IMG/VR virus record: IMGVR_UViG_3300043465_000560
Span: 1 to 36,757 of that record
Direction: 5' to 3' (one strand)
DNA from: a virus
DNA: 36,757 nucleotides
The notes beneath the pieces were generated by a model. That model ran no database searches. It saw nothing but the letters and a program-made list of their open reading frames with translations, and was not told the origin of the DNA. Position numbers and translations under genes: made by a program. Below are positions 8,540-15,952 of this stretch, piece after piece (within the stretch, counting starts at the first letter, position 1; every line of letters begins with the position of its first letter).

Positions 8540-10314
8540 TATCGGCGCCCTACAAGGCGCGCGGCTGCGCCGCCGCGCTGAATGCTGTCAGCAAACTGCG
8601 CAATAGTCGCTTGCGAAATCGCTTGAGCCTCGATGCGGGCGCGGGCAAGCGTGTTGGCGTCGGAACCGCGCGCGTCCACGTTAATGGTCGGCGAGTAGGT
8701 GATGTTGCCCATGCCGCCCATCGCGTGATTAGGCGTGATGTTGCCAGACGCGCCGGGCGTGAACAGTTCCGGGCCTCGCTCGCCGACGAGATAGGTTGTG
8801 CCCATGGACACAGGCCCGCCATCGGCTTTGCCAGGAAACAGACTTTTCGCGATAGCGCCAAAATCAATATTTTTTACAGCGCCCGAAATGGCGTTGCTTA
8901 ACGGCGCCGTGATCGTTTGGCGGATAATAATCCGCGCAATGTCCTGTTCGATGCCTTTGAGAATATCGGAAAAACTCTTGCCTTTAACAATGGCGTCCTC
9001 AAAGGCGCTGCTGAACGTCATTCCAAGCTCGCGGCCCATATTGCTTGACCGCTCGGCGCCTTGTTCTAGACGCTCAAAATCTGCAAGCGCCGCATCTGCC
9101 GATCGGCTTATAGTTTCATCAGGGATTGGGTTGCCTTCGCTGCGCGCGCGAAGCGCGACTTCGGCTAGCTCTTCTAAACGCCTCTGATAACGCTCAATAG
9201 GCGTTTCAACGCTGCGAGTTAGCTGGTCAATCTCGCGCTGTAGGGATGTCGCGCGCTGATTGCGAATGCGGTCAAGCGCCCCGCTTGGATCGCTGCGGTC
9301 TACGGAAGCACCGCCACCCGGCTGCCGATCAAGACGAGCTAAAGCCTCATTTCGACGACGCGCAGCAAGGATTTCCAACCGGCCAATTTCGCCTTCAGGC
9401 AGCAAGCCGAAAGCGTTATCCCGCCGCAAACCAGCAACCTTTTCCTCGTATTCCTGATTAATGCGGTAACGGTCATCGAGTGACCGGCGCAAGGCTTCCG
9501 CTGCGTCGCGGTCACCGCCTGTCGGTTCGCCAGTCAAAAGCCTTGCTGTTCTACTGCGGTTTGTTGAAAATCTTTCAAGCTCAGCTCTAGCCGCAGCTGC
9601 GTTGCCTCGCTCGCTTTCCGCGCGTCCTTCAAGCTCGCGTATTGTAATCCTCAAGTCTTCTTGGGCACGAAAAGACAAGCCATATTCTGGCGCTAGCTGT
9701 CCGCGCATTGATGCGGCTTCGTTAGCCGCTTGCCTTGCTGCGAGATCAGCATTTGCCGCGCGAAGTCTGGCGTCGTTTTCAAGCCGGCCTAGCTCTTGCA
9801 CATCAGCAGTTATGGCGCGCCGCCGCTGCTGTTCTGCGGCCTCTTGCATAGACAAAAAACGGCCTTCGACGCGGGCCATCATTTCCGCAAGTCTAGCGCC
9901 GTCTGCGGCGGCTTTTGCCATAGCTTGCGCCATAGCATCCACCGCAGTGCTTGTATTTTCAGCTTCTGTTTTAGCCGTCAGTAGCTGACTAGCCAAAATA
10001 CCCACGGTAAGCACAGCGCCAGCAATCGCGCCGGCAGGGCCAAAGACGCCCAGCAACTGCGATCCCTGCTGCGATAGCGCCGTCAACGCGGACGTGCCGC
10101 CCTGCACCTGGACGGCAAAGTCTTGCACCTGATAGCCGGCTTGGCCAACAACGTAGCGCAGATTATTGCCAGATGATGCCGCTTGCGTCGTGCTATTCGT
10201 GACGGTTTGCATGGCGCGTTCGCCAGTAGCAGCAACGCGGTTAAATGCCGCTTCGGCTTGCGCACCGCCTTCAACGGTAATCCGAACTGGAAGATTTGAT
10301 CCGGACCCGCTCAT
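8539..10314 (-). CDS. Tail tape measure protein (short)
   Basis: The 591-residue protein follows the tail chaperone genes and precedes the tail-tip cluster. Residues 85-110 form a hydrophobic segment (VFGPAGAIAGAVLTVGILAS). A long charged, Ala/Arg/Glu-rich helical region spans about residues 115-400, and the C-terminus has the lambda-type tape-measure signature FEDAIVKGKSFSDILKGIEQ, then ADGGPV, YLVGERGPELFTP and GNITYSPTINVDARG. The tape measure sets tail length at roughly 1.5 angstrom per residue, a family rule, which would imply a tail near 90 nm. The ATG overlaps the frameshift ORF stop (ATGA). It may also help DNA entry through its hydrophobic segment. Confidence 0.85.
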   Translation of the reverse strand: MSGSGSNLPVRITVEGGAQAEAAFNRVAATGERAMQTVTNSTTQAASSGNNLRYVVGQAGYQVQDFAVQVQGGTSALTALSQQGSQLLGVFGPAGAIAGAVLTVGILASQLLTAKTEAENTSTAVDAMAQAMAKAAADGARLAEMMARVEGRFLSMQEAAEQQRRRAITADVQELGRLENDARLRAANADLAARQAANEAASMRGQLAPEYGLSFRAQEDLRITIRELEGRAESERGNAAAARAELERFSTNRSRTARLLTGEPTGGDRDAAEALRRSLDDRYRINQEYEEKVAGLRRDNAFGLLPEGEIGRLEILAARRRNEALARLDRQPGGGASVDRSDPSGALDRIRNQRATSLQREIDQLTRSVETPIERYQRRLEELAEVALRARSEGNPIPDETISRSADAALADFERLEQGAERSSNMGRELGMTFSSAFEDAIVKGKSFSDILKGIEQDIARIIIRQTITAPLSNAISGAVKNIDFGAIAKSLFPGKADGGPVSMGTTYLVGERGPELFTPGASGNITPNHAMGGMGNITYSPTINVDARGSDANTLARARIEAQAISQATIAQFADSIQRGGAAARLVGRR

Positions 10315-10640
10315 CCCGCGCCTTCCTTTAATTTTGCAGCGCCGGCCGATTGGCCAGATTGCACAGCCATAACCAACGGCGCGGCTATGTTATTAGGAAC
10401 GCCTGCCGCAGCGGCCAGGATTAATGCCGCGCTAGCGTCAACGTGCGTCGCCACCATGCCGCCGCGCAACGCATCGCACGCGGCTTGCCAACACGCCCAA
10501 CCATCAACGGTAGTCGGTTGCCGCTCCGGTAAATCGTATTCGCAGTTTATTCCGTCGCCGCAGGATCGGCCTGGCTGGGGGCATGCGTTGCAGTAATCGC
10601 GCCCGCCGCCGAAGTGCCACTCGGCGCGGGCGCGAATGCG
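10311..10640 (-). CDS. -1 frame extension of the tail assembly chaperone (gpGT-like T domain)
   Basis: This reading frame has no usable start: there is no ATG, GTG or TTG until the last third (TTG near 10469-10467, ATG near 10457-10455). It is in the -1 frame relative to the 154-residue chaperone gene and is open from just upstream of the GGGAAAC heptamer at 10646-10640 to a TGA that overlaps the tape-measure start (ATGA). A -1 slip would give a 233-residue fusion: 124 residues of chaperone plus 109 new ones. The extension carries a Cys cluster (DYCNACPQPGRSCGDGINC; C-x2-C-x6-C-x5-C) and LPERQPTTVDGWACWQAAC. Gene position between tail tube and tape measure is that of lambda G/GT. Expression by frameshift is inferred. 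Confidence 0.75.
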   Translation of the reverse strand, partial: RIRARAEWHFGGGRDYCNACPQPGRSCGDGINCEYDLPERQPTTVDGWACWQAACDALRGGMVATHVDASAALILAAAAGVPNNIAAPLVMAVQSGQSAGAAKLKEGAG

Positions 10641-11011
10641 TTTCCCTCTGCGTCATGCGCCATCATCACGGCCAGCGCGGCGGGAAAAAACTCCTCGGCC
10701 ATGCCGATCATCTGCATCAGGACGGCGCAGGCATCAGGCGTGCAATCGCCTTCCACGCCTTCCCATGCCGTGATCGTCAACCGAGCGAGAGCGATGGACG
10801 TGAAGCCCATCACAACGGCGGCCATGCGGTCGTCAGGCGGCCTGGCGCCGTCTAGCAGGGCGGAAGTAGCCGCCGCCGCCTTATCGGCTTCCTGGCGCGC
10901 CCAGGCGCTTGCGGCGGTGACTTCCGCGCGCGTGGCCGGGCGATGGTAGACGCGGACGCCTTGCGCAAGGTCTGTCCAGCGAGCGTCAAATGACGGAAGG
11001 CGCAGCGTCAT
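10547..11011 (-). CDS. Tail assembly chaperone, lambda gpG-like
   Basis: The 154-residue protein lies between the tail tube and the tape measure, the place of lambda gene G. It begins MTLRLPSFDARWTDLAQGVR, is mostly helical, and has a low-complexity Ala/Pro/Ser tail (FAPAPSGTSAAGAI) after the slippery codons 123-124. The start overlaps the tail-tube stop (ATGA). In lambda, a few percent of ribosomes shift into the T frame to make gpGT; both forms bind the tape measure and recruit tail-tube subunits but are absent from the virion. The flexible, weakly constrained 30 residues after codon 124 fit a terminal segment that is replaced in the fusion. Confidence 0.7.
   Translation of the reverse strand: MTLRLPSFDARWTDLAQGVRVYHRPATRAEVTAASAWARQEADKAAAATSALLDGARPPDDRMAAVVMGFTSIALARLTITAWEGVEGDCTPDACAVLMQMIGMAEEFFPAALAVMMAHDAEGNAFAPAPSGTSAAGAITATHAPSQADPAATE
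10640..10646 (-). other. Candidate -1 ribosomal frameshift site GGGAAAC
   Basis: In the chaperone frame the codons read GAG GGA AAC, so the heptamer is G GGA AAC, an X-XXY-YYZ slippery site. Codons 123 and 124 (GGA, AAC) would re-pair as GGG, AAA. Lambda uses G GGA AAG at the same place in gene G. The upstream -1 frame stop (TGA) lies only four codons before the slip, and the downstream -1 frame is open for 109 codons. Confidence 0.75.
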
Positions 11012-11970
11012 TCGAAGTTCGCCATCTGGTTTGCCAGCACAACAGATAGCGATGTATCTGCGCTGGCGTTGTAGGCGCCACGAAAAGCAAATGTGGCTGA
11101 AATGCCCGCGCGCCCCTGCGCACCAACGCCGATGCGGTCGAGATAGGCTTCTGGCACCGTAAAGGTAAGCGCCTGCGATGCGCTGATGGAGTAGCCGAAC
11201 GTCAGCGCAACCGGCGCCGTGCCCTCCGCGTCGCTGAGCATCGTGTCGGTATCCATGCGAAGATCAACAGTGCCGGTCACTTCCATCATTCCCGCTGCCG
11301 CTTCGGTAATGGCGCCGTCAGCGCGGTTAGCCTCTCGCAAAACTTCCAGCCCGTTAGAAAACCGCAAAGTTGCACCCGTAACACGCGCCAGTGCCGACCC
11401 GGCTCGCGTCGCGGTCATTACAGGGCCAAGAAACGGAACCCACGCGGCGTCAGTTGGCGTACTGTCTGCGCTAGACGACGCGCGGGCAGGCGCGTTTTTA
11501 GCAATCATGCCAATTGTAAACGTTTGCTGCGCTTCACCCGGCCTAAATGCGGCTTCGAGCGTATTCGCCCGCACACCAAGAACACGCTGGTAGCCATTGG
11601 CAGTAAATGCGTTTCCATGCTCAATCGACATAGAAAGCGGAGTTGCACCACCGGCCTTAAAAGTGTGGGTATGGTTAGTCCCGCCGGTTGATGTCGGCGC
11701 GCCAAAAAGCAACCGAAGCCAATAGCCAATATTATTAAGATCGGGCTGGATTGAAACGGTTGGTTCAATGGTCAAAAGCCCATGAACCGGATCAGGCTCT
11801 GACCGATCACCAACAAGGCCAATGATATCTTGTCGCTCCCACGGTTGCGCGATGCCGGGGTTATAACTGCGGACAGGTAGACGCTTCCAAGTGTTACCGC
11901 TTGGCAGGGTGCCATAAGTGGCTTCCCATTCCGCAATAATGATGGAACCATGGCCAAATGCTAGCGCCAT
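11008..11970 (-). CDS. Major tail (tube) protein
   Basis: The 320-residue protein begins MALAFGHGSIIIAEWEATYG and contains TIEPTVSIQPDLNNIGYWLR, LSMSIEHGNAF, TLRFSNGLEVLRE and TVDLRMDTDTMLSDAEG. These are hallmarks of the phage tail tube family found in alphaproteobacterial siphoviruses. A strong AGGAGG ribosome site precedes the ATG by 9 bases, as expected for a major virion component. It follows the tail completion gene by 13 bases and overlaps the chaperone gene (ATGA). Hexamers of this protein would stack to form the tail tube along the tape measure. Confidence 0.8.
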   Translation of the reverse strand: MALAFGHGSIIIAEWEATYGTLPSGNTWKRLPVRSYNPGIAQPWERQDIIGLVGDRSEPDPVHGLLTIEPTVSIQPDLNNIGYWLRLLFGAPTSTGGTNHTHTFKAGGATPLSMSIEHGNAFTANGYQRVLGVRANTLEAAFRPGEAQQTFTIGMIAKNAPARASSSADSTPTDAAWVPFLGPVMTATRAGSALARVTGATLRFSNGLEVLREANRADGAITEAAAGMMEVTGTVDLRMDTDTMLSDAEGTAPVALTFGYSISASQALTFTVPEAYLDRIGVGAQGRAGISATFAFRGAYNASADTSLSVVLANQMANFE

Positions 11971-11982
11971 TGCTTGCGCCTC

Positions 11983-12729
11983 CTAGCGCCGAAAAGGCAA
12001 CGTGCGCGTGAGCGCCTGTTGCCAGATTGTTGAAGTGTTTGACTGGACATAAGCCCGCGCAATGTCAGCGGGGCGGAACCGCGCGCGGTAGTTAGCTGCG
12101 CGGACAAAGGCAATAATTAGCAATGGCGCGCCGCCCATTTCCTGAGCGTTGCGGTAGATACCCGGCGCTAGCGTGGCATGTTCCGCGCCAACCGGGATCA
12201 TAAAGTATTTCTCAATTTGGCGCGCATTACGGCCGGCGCGATTGGATCGGTTTGCTCGATAGCCTTGTTCGCCGAACAGGCGCAAATAGGACAGCAAGTT
12301 GGTAATCTGGCCGCGCGAAATGTTGCCGTAAGCGTCGAGCTTAGCCCATTTGCCTGGCACCGCAACGCGATTGGCAGGCAAACCAATCACAACTTCAAAC
12401 CGCTTCAAGCGCCGCGCGCCGCCCTCAATCTGCGCGCGCAAAATCTTGTCGCCCGGAATAGAGCCGGCGCTACCGGGCTTCCAGTCAATGACCGCGCCGG
12501 CGGTCCCGGCCAGAACGTCGCTATCAGTCGCAGGGATGACGTTGACGCTGTTCAACACCCACGGCGTAGGTCGATCAAACGTCCGCACCATGTCGGCCTT
12601 GATCGCGTCGCGCCCACCATACGCCATCGCGTTTACCGCCCGCCGCACCGTTTGGGCTAAGCTGCGCTTTTCACGAATAAGATCTTGCCGCAACCGCGAC
12701 ACATCAAACGCAACAGCAATACTAGTCAT
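11983..12729 (-). CDS. Tail completion / minor tail protein Z-like
   Basis: The 248-residue basic protein starts MTSIAVAFDVSRLRQDLIRE and has RRAVNAMAYGGRDAIKADM with TFDRPTPWVLNSVNV, a motif seen in head-tail completion proteins next to gpU-like terminators. The middle has IEGGARRLKRFEVVIG and the C-terminal part is rich in Arg (NYRARFRPADIARAYVQSN). Gene order (joiner, terminator, this gene, tail tube) matches the lambda FII-Z-U-V block, so a gpZ-like role in connecting tail to head is likely. It overlaps the preceding gene by ATGA. Confidence 0.6.
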   Translation of the reverse strand: MTSIAVAFDVSRLRQDLIREKRSLAQTVRRAVNAMAYGGRDAIKADMVRTFDRPTPWVLNSVNVIPATDSDVLAGTAGAVIDWKPGSAGSIPGDKILRAQIEGGARRLKRFEVVIGLPANRVAVPGKWAKLDAYGNISRGQITNLLSYLRLFGEQGYRANRSNRAGRNARQIEKYFMIPVGAEHATLAPGIYRNAQEMGGAPLLIIAFVRAANYRARFRPADIARAYVQSNTSTIWQQALTRTLPFRR

Positions 12730-13160
12730 GTGTGATAAGCGACAATCCGCAGCACAACGACGGCGCCGCGCACGGCTTCTGCTATCTCGACACGCGGCGG
12801 GCTGCTGTCCTCGTCAACCTCGATCCCCAGGCACGCGCCATACAGCGTGCGGGCCGCCATGAGCGCGGCGCGGCATGTGTCGGCTAGGGTAGCCGCCGCA
12901 TCCTCCGCGCCCCCGTTAGCGTCACCCTCCGCAACAGCGTCATGGCACTCAACAATGACAACTTGCCCTCGCAGTTGCGTGCCGCCGACGTATTCTTCAA
13001 CAACGGTATTTTCGCCTGTCAGCACCACAACGCGCGGCATATCTGCCAACGCAAGCGGCGCCATCCGGTCGCGATCAACGACGACTTCCAGCGAAGCCAC
13101 CGCGCTTTGTAGCAACGTCGCGACGGCGCGCGGGATAGCAACTCGCGTTGGCGTCGTCAT
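12726..13160 (-). CDS. Tail terminator-like protein (lambda gpU position)
   Basis: The 144-residue protein opens with MTTPTRVAIPRAVATLLQSA, has GTQLRGQVVIVECHDAVAEG in the middle, and ends with VRGAVVVLRIVAYHT, a strand pattern resembling gpU-type tail terminators in which a helix-strand core closes a ring. It is encoded between the head-tail joiner and the gpZ-like protein and overlaps both (ATGA at each end). The family would cap the tail tube when the tape-measured length is reached and bind the head connector. Sequence similarity to gpU itself is not obvious, so the call relies mainly on gene order and size. Confidence 0.55.
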   Translation of the reverse strand: MTTPTRVAIPRAVATLLQSAVASLEVVVDRDRMAPLALADMPRVVVLTGENTVVEEYVGGTQLRGQVVIVECHDAVAEGDANGGAEDAAATLADTCRAALMAARTLYGACLGIEVDEDSSPPRVEIAEAVRGAVVVLRIVAYHT

Positions 13161-13513
13161 GCGGATGCAGCTCTAAGCCGCGCGGAAGCCACGGAGGCAT
13201 CCGCTTGCAGCGCAAGATCAAGCATCCAACAACTACCTTCCGCATCTAGCCGAGCGGCCATCACTTCATACTCAGTCGCGCCAATCTTTAAAATATCTCC
13301 GGCGCGCGGCCTTTCGGAAAGATCAGCAACTGTCACCATCGCAACAGCGTTTGCGATTATGGCGCCAGTAACCCCCATTGAAGCAAATTGGTCTGGCGCG
13401 GATAAAACAACGCGCGTTGAAATAGGCAGCTTATTAAGCACGCAAAAAACTGCCGCTACGCTCATGTTTGCATCACGCGACAAAGTGGCGGCGGCGATGT
13501 CAAAAGCTGTCAC
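13157..13513 (-). CDS. Head-tail joining protein, lambda gpFII-like
   Basis: I place the start at the GTG at 13513 (118 residues), because GGAGGCGGC lies just upstream and the preceding gene ends at 13528; longer readings would run back into that gene. The protein begins MTAFDIAAATLSRDANMSVA and ends with the pattern RPRAGDILKIGATEYEVMAA and GSCWMLDLAL, where a G-D-x-L-x-x-G-x-x-x-Y-x-V turn and a C-terminal strand resemble the FII/head-tail adaptor family. It sits between the capsid accessory protein and the tail terminator. It would attach to the portal-bound gpW-like ring and dock the tail. Confidence 0.6.
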   Translation of the reverse strand: MTAFDIAAATLSRDANMSVAAVFCVLNKLPISTRVVLSAPDQFASMGVTGAIIANAVAMVTVADLSERPRAGDILKIGATEYEVMAARLDAEGSCWMLDLALQADASVASARLRAASA

Positions 13514-13527
13514 CGCCGCCTCCGTTT

Positions 13528-13875
13528 TTAAGCCGCGTTCGCGTTCGGGCGACCAAGCAGAACATTGATCGAAGTCGCGCCGGAGGCATAATTGCCCGGC
13601 CCAACAGCCCAACCAATGCAATTGTTGCTAGTCGTTGTCGTGGTCACATTTCCGGCAGTGTTGTCCCAGAAAACGCGGACGCCCTCGTTAATGGCCGTTC
13701 CGCTCACCTTCGGCAGCGTAACTACGCCAGTCACCTGAATATCAACAGACGCGCCGCTGTCAGCATCGCGCACCGCAGCGCCGAACAACAGGCCAACAAG
13801 CACGCCTGCGCCAGACAGAACAGCGGCGGGAGCGGTGACAGTCACCACATCGCCGGCTTGCACAAAGGTCTTCAT
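13528..13875 (-). CDS. DUF2190-like capsid accessory/decoration protein
   Basis: The 115-residue protein starts MKTFVQAGDVVTVTAPAAVL and has SGAGVLVGLLFGAAV, INEGVRVFWDNTAGNVTTT and IGWAVGPGNYASGATSINVL. The opening 'F-V-x-x-G-D-x-v-t-v-T-A-P' and the late 'G-x-A-x' turn are typical of DUF2190, a family encoded directly after phage major capsid genes and found as capsid fibre or decoration protein. An AGGAGA ribosome site precedes the ATG. It follows the capsid fusion gene across a 58-base gap that carries a hairpin (13893-13913). Confidence 0.75.
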   Translation of the reverse strand: MKTFVQAGDVVTVTAPAAVLSGAGVLVGLLFGAAVRDADSGASVDIQVTGVVTLPKVSGTAINEGVRVFWDNTAGNVTTTTTSNNCIGWAVGPGNYASGATSINVLLGRPNANAA

Positions 13876-13892
13876 TGCTCAATGTCTCCTAA

Positions 13893-13913
13893 CCGCCCGC
13901 GCAAGGCGGGCGG
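13893..13913 (-). other. Hairpin between capsid gene and DUF2190 gene
   Basis: An 8-bp perfect stem (ccgcccgc / gcgggcgg) with a 5-base loop lies about 20 bases after the capsid stop and just upstream of the next ribosome site. There is no T-run on the minus strand, so it is not a standard terminator; it could stabilise capsid mRNA or partly attenuate transcription. Confidence 0.45.
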
Positions 13914-13933
13914 CTGCCTCATGTGTTGATGGA

Positions 13934-15952
13934 TCAGGCGCCCGGATTGAACCAGCCGCCACGGAAGCCGATAGCGCCGACAGCGAAGTCATGCACCACT
14001 TCAACCTTAATGCCATCCGTACCAGGTACGTACTGATGCACGCGGATCTGTGGCGCAGTCTGGCCATTTACATAGCCGTACACGTAAATCGGAGCGGCCG
14101 CCGGGTCCGCAAACATATACCAGCGGTTGCCGGTAATGTTGGCGTCACTAATCGGAATAAGATCGGAATACAGCCCAACATTGGCGCCGCTCTCGGCAGT
14201 GATGCGGGTCGTATACCGAAGCGCCGCGCCACGGTACGCGGTGCCGGTCAGCAGATAGCGGGGCTGCAAATTGAGCTTGATCCCGTCAAGACTGGTCGCG
14301 TTCTGAATGCCGGCATAACCCGCATCAAGCGTAGTTTCAGAAATCGTCGCGCCAGAGCTGGCCTTGTTGCCTCGGCCAGTCGTAAAGACTGCCGCAGAGC
14401 CTTCCAGCAGCGTCGGGCCGTTGCCGGTCGCCGTCTCGACCATGGAATAAGCGAGGAAGTTTTCGTAATCGGCAATCCGCCGACCAATCATGGCGCCAAA
14501 GTCAGAAAAGGCGCCAAGATCGTCATTGACGAGCATCTGCCGGGTAACGCCAACGCTGCGGGCGTAAGTCTTCGGCGTAATGCGTTCACGCTTTTCAGAG
14601 ATAGTGCCGCCCTTGATCTCGCCGCCCTCGCCAAGCTCCTGCGGAGCCGGGAAGTCGCCGGCGGTCAGGAACGTATGCGCCTTGAAGTCGTTAAACGAAC
14701 GCTGGCCAAAAAACTGCCGGTAACTAGGCGCGGCCGCAACAAACCCAGCCTCAAGCATCTTGTTGCCTGCGTTTTCCAAAAGCATCGGGAAGTCGCTCGA
14801 CGTGTGGAAAGCTCGCTCAACAAACTGCCCGCGCTGGCGCGGGGAAACATGCTCGCCACGCGCCGCGATCAGCTCCAGCATCATGTCGGACGGCTTAAGC
14901 GCGGCAAATTCGCGCCAGCGGTCGTCCTTAATGCTGCGTGCCATCGCAGGCATCGATCGAACCGCAAGGGCTGTGCCCATCGCATCAATCAACGCGGCCG
15001 GGTCATCGCCAGAACGCCCGACATGGGCAGTCTGCGTCGGAACGGTGACGCCCGCCTGCGTCATAGCGGCCAGCCTATCGAACGCCATAGCGCGCACCGC
15101 TTCGGGCATCATGCCATCGTTAATGGCCTGCGCGCGAAGGTCAGCCCGCACTGCTTCGGGCAAAAGTCGGGAAGCGTTTGAAAGAACGCCATCAACCGCT
15201 GCAATCCGCGCGCGTTCTGCATTAACCGCGCTGGCTCGCTCGGCCTGAATATCAACAACAACCGCGTCGGAACCCGGCGCGGCAGGCGTGACGTTTTCCG
15301 TCATAGTCTGCTCCTGAGAAGCGGCCGGGGCCGCAGTGATGGAAATAGGCACTTTTCGCTCGGCAAGCGCCGGCGCATCGTCCACGGCAAAATCCGCTGT
15401 TTCCGTGGCCACGAATTGAGAAGCACCATCATCAATCGCGCGCATAATAGCGCCGTCGTCGACGGGTATTGGTGCCAAGCTAATTTCCAAAGGCTCCCAA
15501 TCCACTGCGCGGTGGATTGTTTCTGAGCCTTCATTGACTGGCATATATTTTCGCACTGTGTACCCAACACTAACACTGCGAATGGTGCCATCCATAACGC
15601 GATGCCATAGCGGCTCAACATCTGGCGCGCTGCTAAATTGCAGCGTTGCTATCCCGCGCTTACTTTCCAATTTAGCCGAAACAACTCGTCCAATTTGATC
15701 CCGCGCACCGCCTTTGCGGTGACTATCAAAAACAGGAGCGTTGCCGCTTGAAAGCCGCGCCATCCGGACAGACGCAGCCGACAAGTCTAGCTCTTCGGTA
15801 ATAGCACCAATGCCAGGAACGTAGTTTTTTGCGCGCTTGCCAGTCGTCCAAATGACGTCAACCGTGCGGTTGTCTTTATCAATAGACATCGGCGCAGTTA
15901 GGGCACGCACAATAATTGCGGCACTGTCAACCTGTTGCAAGTCGTCACTCAT
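13934..15952 (-). CDS. Prohead protease / major capsid protein fusion
   Basis: The 672-residue protein joins two normally separate enzymes. Residues 1-190 resemble a U35-type prohead protease: NRTVDVIWTTGKRAKNYVPG, SGNAPVFDSHRKGGARDQIG (candidate catalytic His) and GTIRSVSVGYTVRKYMPVNE (candidate Ser), then WEPLEISLAPIPVDDGAIM. A linker of about 190 residues with a helical scaffold-like part follows (VDIQAERASAVNAERARIA). The major capsid domain fills about residues 360-672 (FHTSSDFPMLLENAGNKMLE, ITPKTYARSVGVTRQMLVND, PRYLLTG, and the end VEVVHDFAVGAIGFRGGW). The protease would cleave the scaffold and free the capsid subunit during maturation. The ATG overlaps the portal stop (ATGA). Confidence 0.85.
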   Translation of the reverse strand: MSDDLQQVDSAAIIVRALTAPMSIDKDNRTVDVIWTTGKRAKNYVPGIGAITEELDLSAASVRMARLSSGNAPVFDSHRKGGARDQIGRVVSAKLESKRGIATLQFSSAPDVEPLWHRVMDGTIRSVSVGYTVRKYMPVNEGSETIHRAVDWEPLEISLAPIPVDDGAIMRAIDDGASQFVATETADFAVDDAPALAERKVPISITAAPAASQEQTMTENVTPAAPGSDAVVVDIQAERASAVNAERARIAAVDGVLSNASRLLPEAVRADLRAQAINDGMMPEAVRAMAFDRLAAMTQAGVTVPTQTAHVGRSGDDPAALIDAMGTALAVRSMPAMARSIKDDRWREFAALKPSDMMLELIAARGEHVSPRQRGQFVERAFHTSSDFPMLLENAGNKMLEAGFVAAAPSYRQFFGQRSFNDFKAHTFLTAGDFPAPQELGEGGEIKGGTISEKRERITPKTYARSVGVTRQMLVNDDLGAFSDFGAMIGRRIADYENFLAYSMVETATGNGPTLLEGSAAVFTTGRGNKASSGATISETTLDAGYAGIQNATSLDGIKLNLQPRYLLTGTAYRGAALRYTTRITAESGANVGLYSDLIPISDANITGNRWYMFADPAAAPIYVYGYVNGQTAPQIRVHQYVPGTDGIKVEVVHDFAVGAIGFRGGWFNPGA

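Noticed and set aside
13835-15181. 448-codon plus-strand ORF opposite the capsid gene
   Set aside because: It lies antisense to the well-supported protease-capsid fusion and is Arg/Ala-rich without motifs, as expected from antisense frames of GC-rich genes.
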